In this document: positions 55,877 through 64,000 of the stretch, piece after piece
How the letters are laid out: each line of letters opens with the position of its first letter
How positions within the stretch are numbered: position 1 is the first letter of the stretch
Assembly (NCBI RefSeq): GCF_029887935.1
Contig: NZ_JARXRO010000009.1
Span: 15,484-79,483, forward strand
Direction: 5' to 3'
Origin: Luteimonas kalidii
Lineage (GTDB): Bacteria; Pseudomonadota; Gammaproteobacteria; Xanthomonadales; Xanthomonadaceae
Length of the DNA: 64,000 nucleotides
The notes under the pieces: model-generated
What the model saw: only the letters and a program-made list of their open reading frames with translations
The model's database searches: none
What the model was told of the DNA's origin: nothing
Made by a program: the position numbers and the translations under genes

Positions 55877-57247
55877 ATGCCGGATCCGGTCGGCGATGCC
55901 GTCAACACCATCAAGGACAACCTGTCCGAATCCTGGCGTGACTGGGATGTCAGCCATGGCGATCTGACCGAGAACAGCCAGGTCCTCGCATCGCTCACGC
56001 CGGAAGAACGCAACGAGGTCATCGGCCAGCTCGGCGACGGCGACCTCGACAAGTGGGCCGACGAGATCCACGGCACGATCGGCGACCTGAGCGCCAGCGA
56101 GCGCCAGTCGCTGTTCAATTCGCTCGCCGACGGACTCGACGCCGAACAGCTGGCGCGCGTGACCGCCGCATTCGAGGGCCACGATGGCAGCGTGGCCGAA
56201 CTCGGCCGCGCCATCGCCGAGCGCGCGCCGGCCACGGTGCGGGTGGAATACGTCGAGCGCATGGCCGCGCAGACCGACAGTGGCGACACGCTCCAGATCG
56301 ACGCGGGCCTCGGCTATGCCAGCTCCACCCAGGCCGATCCGCAGGCGATCGCGGTGGGTGAGGTGCTGGCCAGCCTGTCCGACGATCCCGCCTCGTTCGA
56401 CCGCGCCGTGGCTGCGCTGAACGATTCCCAGCTCTCGTCGGTGCTCGAGAGTGCCGCAGGCGGCAGCCTGACCACCGTGTCCGGCGGCCATGGCGCCAGC
56501 GCCACCACGGTCGACTACGACCCCGGCCTGCTCGCGGACATCGTCACCGCCGCCGCGCGCAGCGACGATGCCGCCACCAAGGCGCGCGTGTTCGAGGTCG
56601 CCGCCGGCCAGCTGCAGGATATCCAGGACGCCGGCGGGCTGTTCACGCCTTACGTGGGCCAGTCCGACGACGTCGCCGCGGTGTCCGACGCGCTCGGCAC
56701 CCTGCTCGACAGCGATCCCAACGGCATCGTGACCCAGCTGCGCACCAATGCCGATCCGTCCGGCCAGGCGATGGTGTCCTACACCGCCGGCCTGCTCGCC
56801 AGCGGGCAGGAAGACCGCGTGCGCGACACCATCGTCCGCCTGCAGCAGGGCAACGACGGCAGCGGCAACGCCTACGACGCCTTCCAGGACCCGGTGGTCT
56901 CGCGCAACCTCGGCTACTTCACCGGTGCCACCGCCGCCGCCATCAACAACGTCACCAGCGACCGCGAAGCCCAGGCCGACATGGTGAAGAACGTCTTCGG
57001 TACCGGCTTCGGCGCCGCCGGCGCGGCCAATCCCGCGGCGGGCGTGATCGCGTCTGTGGGCAACGGCATCACCGCGCAGACCATCGATTCGATCGTCAGC
57101 GCCGTAGCCGAGGGCGACAAGGAACTCAAGCAGGCGCTGTACGAGCTGGGCATCCCGCGCGACGCCAGCGGCGCCATCAACGACGACGGCCCGGGCTACG
57201 ACAGCTACAACGCCGCCTTCGCCGCCGTGGCCGAAGCCAACCGCTGA
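55877..57247 (+). CDS. Uncharacterised 456-residue Asp/Ala-rich protein
   Basis: The protein has no signal peptide or membrane helix at its N-terminus, is acidic and Ala/Asp/Gly/Ser-rich, and is predicted to be mostly helical. It opens with an amphipathic start (DPVGDAVNTIKDNLSESWRDW), then LTPEERNEVIGQLGDGDLDKWADEI and LSASERQSLFNSLADGL, short helical units with a repeating 'L-x-x-L' feel. A Gly/Ala-rich hydrophobic stretch lies near residues 370-395 (GTGFGAAGAANPAAGVIASVG). GGAGA is six bases before the ATG. The composition would fit a secreted or injected protein, but no export signal is shown. It lies beside the repeat region. Confidence 0.82.
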   Translation: MPDPVGDAVNTIKDNLSESWRDWDVSHGDLTENSQVLASLTPEERNEVIGQLGDGDLDKWADEIHGTIGDLSASERQSLFNSLADGLDAEQLARVTAAFEGHDGSVAELGRAIAERAPATVRVEYVERMAAQTDSGDTLQIDAGLGYASSTQADPQAIAVGEVLASLSDDPASFDRAVAALNDSQLSSVLESAAGGSLTTVSGGHGASATTVDYDPGLLADIVTAAARSDDAATKARVFEVAAGQLQDIQDAGGLFTPYVGQSDDVAAVSDALGTLLDSDPNGIVTQLRTNADPSGQAMVSYTAGLLASGQEDRVRDTIVRLQQGNDGSGNAYDAFQDPVVSRNLGYFTGATAAAINNVTSDREAQADMVKNVFGTGFGAAGAANPAAGVIASVGNGITAQTIDSIVSAVAEGDKELKQALYELGIPRDASGAINDDGPGYDSYNAAFAAVAEANR

Positions 57248-57323
57248 GCCGGCCCGCGTCCCGCGATGCGTCATGCACGCGCGGGGCGTTAAGCTGCCGG
57301 TCCCGTCCTGGTCCACGCAGCCG

Positions 57324-57776
57324 ATGCATGCGCATGTCCGTTTCGTCCCCGCTCTCGTGCTCTGCGCCGCGCTCGCGACCGCCGGCTGCGCCCCGGAGTC
57401 CGGCATGAGCGTGCCGGCCTTCGATCCTCCCGCCGGCGCCACGCGCTACGCCAGCGACGACGCCAGCACCGATCGCGTCGCGCTCGCGTTCGCCGACCTG
57501 CATGCCGCGCTGCGCACGCTCGGCGATGGTCGCTGGTCGCCGACCTACTATCGCGTCGCCGACGGCAGCGACTGGAGCGCGCTGCGCGACCAGCTCGGCC
57601 AGCAGGCGCGCACCGCGGGCTGGGAGCCCCATCCCGGGCTCGGTGCGACCGGCACCGGTGGGTATCCGCGCCAGGCCTGGAGCGACGGCCGCCACGTCGT
57701 CGCCGCGGCCATGGTCGTCCCGCCCACCGGCAGCGACGGGGCCACGGTGCTGATGGTGCTGACGCCGCGCGAGTAG
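57324..57776 (+). CDS. Small uncharacterised lipoprotein
   Basis: The 150-residue product has a lipoprotein signal (Cys22 in TAGC) and a compact domain with GDGRWSPTYYRVADGSDWSALRDQLGQQ and a beta-rich end (VVAAAMVVPPTGSDGATVLMVLTPRE). The family is not recognised. The ATG at 57324 gives a normal signal length; the longer frame from 57273 is not needed. It lies 76 bases after the 456-residue protein and could be in the same transcript. Confidence 0.72.
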   Translation: MHAHVRFVPALVLCAALATAGCAPESGMSVPAFDPPAGATRYASDDASTDRVALAFADLHAALRTLGDGRWSPTYYRVADGSDWSALRDQLGQQARTAGWEPHPGLGATGTGGYPRQAWSDGRHVVAAAMVVPPTGSDGATVLMVLTPRE

Positions 57777-57807
57777 TCGCGGCGGGGCGTCCGGCATCCG
57801 GGCCACA

Positions 57808-57841
57808 TCTGCACTAGGCTGTCGTCTGCACTAGGCTGTCG
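57808..57841 (+). repeat. Perfect 17-bp tandem duplication before the S9 peptidase gene
   Basis: TCTGCACTAGGCTGTCG occurs twice head to tail (57808-57824, 57825-57841). Each copy contains TAGGCT, a possible -10 element, so the duplication may have doubled a promoter core 25 bases before the ATG. Confidence 0.75.
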
Positions 57842-57866
57842 GGACCCTGTTGCCTGGAGCCGCCCG

Positions 57867-59855
<1,989 letters not shown>

Positions 59856-60010
59856 AAGTCCGGGAGACCGGTCAGGCGCCCGGTATGCCGTCGCATGCGT
59901 CTTCCGGAGACCCCCCGTGAATACCCGGCGTCGGCGCGCTTGCGCATGACGCGACGATCCCGTTCCAGCCGGCCCCGACCGGGCCCGGTCCAAACCTGGT
60001 GACCGACGCC

Positions 60011-60496
60011 ATGAACGCTGCCCACGACTCCGCCGTGACGCAATCGCGCGAGCATGCATGGAAGTATTTCGAGCTGCACGCCAACCAGAGAATCGCGGTC
60101 TTCAATTTCTTCCTCGTGTTCTCCGGCGCGCTGGCCGCCGGCATCGCCGCGACACTCCAGGGCTCGCAGCGGTTCGCCCTGCTGGGCGTCGGGCTCGGAC
60201 TCACGCTCGGTCTGGTCGCGTTCCTGTTCTGGAAGCTGGATCAGCGAGTCTCCTTCCTGATCAAGCGGGCCGAACGCGCCCTATCCGATGCGGAGGGCGC
60301 GTTTCCCGACCCGACGCTCCGGCTGGTCCAGCACGAGCCCTCCAGCACGGCCGAAGCGAGCAAGGGGCTTGGCCCCGTGCACAGGCTGTGGACGTATGGC
60401 GAGGTATTCCGCCTGATGTTCGCGGCAATGGCCGTGTCCGGGGTCGTGGGTACGGTGCTGTGCTGGCTGAGATTCACCGGGCACCTGGACTGGTAG
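60011..60496 (+). CDS. Small uncharacterised membrane protein
   Basis: The 161-residue protein has a cytoplasmic start with the block WKYFELHANQRIAVFNFFLVFSG, a two-helix hairpin (about 32-52 and 56-76), a charged linker (about 80-125) and a C-terminal helix (about 133-155). The HANQRIAVFNFF pattern looks like a conserved domain start, but I cannot name the family. ATG 60011 is used; a GTG at 59999 is also open and neither has a clear Shine-Dalgarno. Confidence 0.7.
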   Translation: MNAAHDSAVTQSREHAWKYFELHANQRIAVFNFFLVFSGALAAGIAATLQGSQRFALLGVGLGLTLGLVAFLFWKLDQRVSFLIKRAERALSDAEGAFPDPTLRLVQHEPSSTAEASKGLGPVHRLWTYGEVFRLMFAAMAVSGVVGTVLCWLRFTGHLDW

Positions 60497-60609
60497 CGCC
60501 GCCGTGCGGTTCGACCGGGGACCGGGGTTCCGCCCGGACCGACACGCCCGACGGTCAGGCACGGTGCCGGCGTTGGACCGGTGGGGATGGTAGCGACCGG
60601 GAGAGGGCG

Positions 60610-61119
60610 ATGATCGAACTACCCGTCAGGGATCCATGCGACCTGTGCCTGGCGATTCGCGACGAACGATGGAAGATCATCGAGAGCGGCGAACACACCC
60701 TGACCGTGATCAATCCGTCGCAGTTCGAAACCGGCCAATGCTGCGTCATCACCCGCCGGCACGTGGCGACGCTGCTGGAGCTGTCCGACAGCGAATGCGC
60801 CGCCGTGATGCTCTCGGCCAGGCGGGTGGCGGATGCACTGGTCACAGCCTATCGTCCGCTGGGCATCCTCACCTTCCAGAACAACGGGGTCTACAGCGGA
60901 CAGGAGACACCGCACTTCCACTTCCACGTCGTGCCCCGCCAGCAGGAAAGCGATTGGGGAATCGGGCCGCCGCAACTCGCGACGTTCGATGGCGCCGGGC
61001 GCGCACGCGGGATCACCCACGATCGCAGCGGGGATGCCCGGCGCCGGGAGCGCGTCCAGGCCTCGGTCGAGCGACTGACCGAAGTCGCGGGTCTGATCCG
61101 TTCGCATCTGCCGGCGTAG
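60610..61119 (+). CDS. HIT family protein
   Basis: The 169-residue cytoplasmic protein has the histidine triad HFHFHVVP (His102, His104, His106), a possible metal pair Cys10-x2-Cys13 and NNGVYSGQETPH before the triad. HIT enzymes hydrolyse or transfer nucleotidyl groups (Hint/Fhit type). GAGAGGG lies before the ATG. The substrate is unknown. Confidence 0.9.
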   Translation: MIELPVRDPCDLCLAIRDERWKIIESGEHTLTVINPSQFETGQCCVITRRHVATLLELSDSECAAVMLSARRVADALVTAYRPLGILTFQNNGVYSGQETPHFHFHVVPRQQESDWGIGPPQLATFDGAGRARGITHDRSGDARRRERVQASVERLTEVAGLIRSHLPA

Positions 61120-61557
61120 CCGCGACGTGCCGGCCGGCCGGAGCCGGCCACGCCAGGGATCAGCCTCCCGCCGGCAGCCCTGTCCCGGGCGGCCCCGATC
61201 GACCGGCTGCCACGGCGTCCCGGGACGCTCACGGCCTCTGAACGCGCCGGCGCAGCCTTCGGCCGTCGCGGGCCCGTTTGCACGCCGTTGGCAGGGCGCT
61301 ACGAACGCACGCCAGCGGCATCCCCATCGCGAATGAGCGCGCCCCGAACGCGAGGCTGCTCCCCACTCGCACATTGCGGTCCGGGCCAGCCAACGTCGGG
61401 AGGAACCACGGCGGGCGGTCGAACTGACGCGGGAAGCCGGATCGGGCAGCGGCCGGCGCCGCGACGTCGATCCGGCGGCCTCCCGCTCGTCGGATACGAT
61501 GACGGCCCGGACGCTGGCGGCCCTATCCGTCACGCACCCCTCAACCTGGAGCGTCCC
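61120..61557. other. Intergenic region without a recognised gene
   Basis: This 438-base stretch starts with a GC-rich imperfect inverted repeat (CCGGCCGG...CCGG, near 61128-61152) just after the HIT gene and ends with a possible -10 (TACGAT) near 61494. No coding sequence is supported. Confidence 0.55.
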
Positions 61558-61773
61558 ATGGCAACGCGGGCGAAGACCGGTGGACCGGCCTCGTACTTTC
61601 CTTCGATCGAGAAGACCTATGGTCAGCCGGTATCGCACTGGCTGGCACTGCTGGGGACGGTGGGCGATCGCCCGCACATGGCGCAGGTCGCCTACCTGAA
61701 GCAGGATCACGGGCTGGGACACGGCCACGCGAACGCGCTCGTGGCCTACCGCAAGGCGCAGACCGGGCGTTAG
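61558..61773 (+). CDS. DUF4287 domain protein
   Basis: The 71-residue protein matches DUF4287: SYFPSIEKTYGQPVSHWLALL and the C-terminal MAQVAYLKQDHGLGHGHANALVAYRKA. The HGLGHGHAN motif is diagnostic. Function is unknown; such domains often occur in small stress or metabolic clusters with DUF1801- and DUF5655-type genes. Confidence 0.88.
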   Translation: MATRAKTGGPASYFPSIEKTYGQPVSHWLALLGTVGDRPHMAQVAYLKQDHGLGHGHANALVAYRKAQTGR

Positions 61774-61828
61774 CCTGCCGGGCGACGCATCTCCGTTCCC
61801 GGCATTTTTCCCGCCAGCAGGCATCCGC

Positions 61829-62378
61829 ATGGCCGACACCGAGATCACCGAACTCAAGCGCATCTTCACCTCGCGCCTGGACACGCTGGACCACATCCTC
61901 GACGTAGGACAGGCGCACCTGCCCGACATCGATGCGGCGCTGGACGAGCGGCTGGCGCCGGACATGTTCCCGCTCGGCACACAGGTCGCCTTCGCCTGCA
62001 ACCAGCCGCGCGGCTTCGCGCTGTGGTGCGCGAGAGAGCCGATCCAGCTGCTCGATCCGGACGTGCGCAGTCTCGACGAGGCGCGGCCACATCCGTGCCA
62101 CGCGCACGCTGGTGAAGGCGATCGCCGCCGACGACACCCGCCTCGACGGGACCAAGCGCACGGGCCTCGGTCCGGGCCTGTACTGCGAGACGCCGGTGCG
62201 TCTGTACGTGACCGACTACCTGCTGCCAAACTTGTATTTTCACATCACCACCGCCTACGCGATCCTGCGCATGCTCGGCGCGCCGGTGGGCAAGGCGGAT
62301 TTCATGCGCTTCCTGCTGCCGCACGTGCGCCAGGCCGATCGAGCCCCGGCCGACGGCGGCGTTAGCGGGCAGGCATGA
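61829..62378 (+). pseudogene. DUF1993 family gene, interrupted by a frameshift
   Basis: The first frame (61829 to about 62080) encodes the DUF1993 start, including LDERLAPDMFPLGTQVAFACNQ. The family's second half (HIRATRTLVKAIAADD ... LLPNLYFHITTAYAILRMLGAPVGKADFM) continues in another frame to the stop at 62378. The two halves join at 62081-62087, where the GCGCGGC run has either one extra base or two missing. A repaired protein would be about 182 residues, the normal length. It may be a recent pseudogene or a sequencing error. Confidence 0.85.
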
Positions 62379-62408
62379 TCGCCGTCGACCCATCGGGGAA
62401 GTGATGCC

Positions 62409-62708
62409 ATGCCTGAAGCCGTGAGTTCCATCGCGTTCGAGATCGATCCGCGACAGGAAAAGCGTCTGGTCGCGGCGCACCGCAAGGCGGTGGCGGCGCT
62501 CAAGGCCGCCGACGTCGGCTTCTTGGAGGGCGGGCTGTACCGGATGGAGGACGAGGGGGCGTACTTCGACCTGTGGCGGTGGGAATCGGCCGGGGCGGCG
62601 GAGGCGGTGACCGCGCTGCGCGTGACGCTCGCGCCGGTGAAGGCCTACGTGAGCCTGATCGAGAACGAGCCGCTGTACATGGAAGGCGTATCCATCGACC
62701 AGGGCTGA
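62409..62708 (+). CDS. Small protein, possible dimeric alpha/beta-barrel fold
   Basis: The 99-residue protein has the beta-helix-beta pattern of ABM/dimeric alpha-beta barrel proteins ([44 protein letters not shown]). It lacks diagnostic catalytic residues, so no function is claimed. A GGGGAAG Shine-Dalgarno precedes the ATG. It lies between the DUF1993 and DUF2200 genes with short gaps. Confidence 0.7.
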   Translation: MPEAVSSIAFEIDPRQEKRLVAAHRKAVAALKAADVGFLEGGLYRMEDEGAYFDLWRWESAGAAEAVTALRVTLAPVKAYVSLIENEPLYMEGVSIDQG

Positions 62709-62721
62709 CGAGGCACGACGC

Positions 62722-63072
62722 ATGGGCGGTCACCGCATCTTCGCGATGAAGTTCTCCAGCGTGTATCCGCTGTACGTGCAGAAGGCGCAACGCAAGGGCC
62801 GCACGCAGGCGGAGGTGGACCAGGTGATCCGCTGGCTCACGGGCTACACCGAAGCGGGACTGAAGTGGCAGATCGCGCAGGACACCGACTTCGAGGGCTT
62901 CTTCGCCCAGGCGCCCGCCTTCAATCCCGCGAGCGAGCGGATCACCGGCGTGGTCTGCGGGGTCCGGGTGGAAACGGTGGAAGATCCGCTGATGCGCCGG
63001 ATCCGCATGCTCGACAAGCTGGTCGACGAGCTGGCAAAGGGCAAGCCGATGGAGAAGATCCTGCGCGCATAG
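62722..63072 (+). CDS. DUF2200 family protein
   Basis: The 116-residue protein shows the DUF2200 pattern ([71 protein letters not shown]). The function is unknown. It starts 13 bases after the preceding gene, so the two are likely co-transcribed. A cluster of REP elements follows it. Confidence 0.9.
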   Translation: MGGHRIFAMKFSSVYPLYVQKAQRKGRTQAEVDQVIRWLTGYTEAGLKWQIAQDTDFEGFFAQAPAFNPASERITGVVCGVRVETVEDPLMRRIRMLDKLVDELAKGKPMEKILRA

Positions 63073-63093
63073 CCGTGTCGGACGATCCGGCCC

Positions 63094-63122
63094 GTAGCCC
63101 GGATAAGCGCAGCGCATCCGGG
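63094..63122 (+). repeat. GTAG-type REP element 4
   Basis: GTAGCCCGGAT-AAGCGCAGCGC-ATCCGGG, 21 bases after the DUF2200 stop. Confidence 0.85.
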
Positions 63123-63168
63123 ATTGCGGTTCATGAACTCGCGCATGAGCACCACATCCTCCCGGCCA

Positions 63169-63197
63169 GTAGCCCGGGTAGGCGCAGTGCACCCGGG
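63169..63197 (+). repeat. GTAG-type REP element 5
   Basis: GTAGCCCGGGT-AGGCGCAGTGC-ACCCGGG; same orientation as element 4. Confidence 0.85.
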
Positions 63198-63219
63198 ATT
63201 CGGTCGGTGCGGACGACAC

Positions 63220-63248
63220 CCCGGGTGCGCTGCGCTGACCCGGGCTAC
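63220..63248 (-). repeat. GTAG-type REP element 6, inverted
   Basis: On the minus strand GTAGCCCGGGTCAGCGCAGCGCACCCGGG. With element 5 it makes a head-to-head pair (REPIN-like) separated by 22 bases, between the convergent DUF2200 and transglutaminase genes. Confidence 0.85.
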
Positions 63249-63288
63249 GCGATTGTGGTGGGCCAGACATGCACGCAGCCGCGCGCAT

Positions 63289-64000
63289 TCACTCCAGCGG
63301 CAGGACGTCCACCGCCTGGGTGGCGGTCTGGGCGCCGGTGGTCTTGAGCACGCCGGCGATCGGCGACACGTCCGAATAGTCGCGCCCGTAGGCGATGGTG
63401 ATGTGATCGTCGCCGGCAGGGATGCCGTTGGTCGGATCGAACTCGCGCCAGCCCATCTGCACGCCGCACCACGCGCGCACCCAGGCGTGGGTGGCATCGG
63501 CGCCCTCCAGCCGGGGGCGGCCCTGCGGCGGCACCGTGCGCAGGAAACCGCTGACGTAGCCGGCGGGAATGCCGAGCCCGCGCAGCCCGGCGATCATGAT
63601 GTGGCTGAAGTCCTGGCACACGCCGGCACGCATGTCGAAGGCCTCGCCGGCCGGGGTGTCGACTTCGGTCGCGTCCGGGTCGTAGGCGAAGTCGCCGTGC
63701 AGGCGCAGGCCGAGATCCTGCACCAGCGCATACACGCTGCTGCCGCTGCGGGCGCTGGTGCGGGCGTAGTCGGTCAGCCGTGCGAGCAGTGGCGCGCGTG
63801 CGCTCGCGGGCAGGAAGTGCCAGGGTGCGTCCGGCGCGAGCGTGCGCAGTCCGGACAGTTCGGCCTGCAGTCCAGCGGGATCCGGTGACAGGTCGAGCGA
63901 CGATTGGCCGTCGCGTTCGACCCGCACGTGCGCGCGCATCTCCACGTCCAGCGCCTGGTGCGGCGGGCGCAGCGAAATCGCGAGCGCGGGATTGCCGAAG
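63289..64000 (-). CDS. Transglutaminase-like protein, C-terminal part (runs off the window)
   Basis: The open frame continues to the window edge without a start; the last upstream residues (FGNPALAISLRPPHQALDVEM) match the N-terminal domain of bacterial transglutaminase-like proteins. The catalytic core is present: Cys in MRAGVCQDFSHIM, His in DATHAWVRAW and Asp in FDPTNG. Such proteins are probably cysteine peptidases or amidases and often sit beside circularly permuted ATP-grasp and alpha-E genes, which could lie outside the window. Confidence 0.9.
   Translation of the reverse strand, partial: FGNPALAISLRPPHQALDVEMRAHVRVERDGQSSLDLSPDPAGLQAELSGLRTLAPDAPWHFLPASARAPLLARLTDYARTSARSGSSVYALVQDLGLRLHGDFAYDPDATEVDTPAGEAFDMRAGVCQDFSHIMIAGLRGLGIPAGYVSGFLRTVPPQGRPRLEGADATHAWVRAWCGVQMGWREFDPTNGIPAGDDHITIAYGRDYSDVSPIAGVLKTTGAQTATQAVDVLPLE

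Overview
The window is 64 kb of GC-rich bacterial chromosome, densely coded on both strands, and looks like a member of the Xanthomonadaceae/Lysobacteraceae (Lysobacter or Luteimonas relatives). This is inferred from the gene families (a xanthomonad-type N-acetylglucosamine locus with a TonB receptor, NagX, a SIS-type NagB and a LacI-type NagR; a DcaP-like porin), the GTAG-type REP palindromes, and the rpsU-yqeY-yihY-dnaG order. I saw no rRNA, tRNA, prophage, IS element or CRISPR array.

Region 1 (1-10935) is an acetate or small-carboxylate uptake and activation neighbourhood. It holds acetyl-CoA synthetase, a divergent DcaP-like porin, a DUF4212/SSS two-part sodium symporter, a small YggT-like membrane protein, a conserved protein of unknown function, a DEDDh exonuclease, a cNMP-binding/CBS/DUF294 sensor-like protein and an MHS-type MFS transporter. 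Region 2 (11084-17988) is a cytochrome bo3 operon, cyoABCD, followed by a SURF1 gene and a RegB/RegA redox two-component system. A perfect FNR/ANR-type palindrome lies directly in front of cyoA. Region 3 (18017-21395) has an isolated type III secretion switch gene (sctU) facing three uncharacterised genes.

Region 4 (21627-28521) is housekeeping: a TauE/SafE permease, Slt lytic transglycosylase, a CNNM/CBS protein, CCA-adding enzyme, REP elements and topoisomerase IB. Region 5 (28595-39720) is a chitin/GlcNAc utilisation locus: nagX-nagA-nagB-II-nagR leftward; a glucokinase-family kinase, a TonB receptor and a GH20 hexosaminidase lipoprotein rightward. Two NagR-like operators lie in the divergent control region. 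Region 6 (39878-46922) carries folate genes (folM-like, folK, folB), a MidA-like methyltransferase, a YbdG-type channel, DUF6159, VanZ and tsaD.

Region 7 (47066-54932) is the macromolecular-synthesis segment rpsU-yqeY...yihY-dnaG. It is split by a GNAT gene, an acyltransferase-like membrane protein and a tandem pair of exported class A beta-lactamase-fold serine hydrolases. No rpoD follows dnaG. Region 8 (54933-55876) is a 0.94-kb noncoding stretch rich in perfect palindromes, with an exact 53-bp direct repeat. Region 9 (55877-64000) is accessory-like: an uncharacterised 456-residue protein, two lipoprotein or membrane proteins, an S9 peptidase, a HIT protein, several small DUF genes including a frameshifted DUF1993 gene, a REP cluster, and a transglutaminase gene cut by the window edge.
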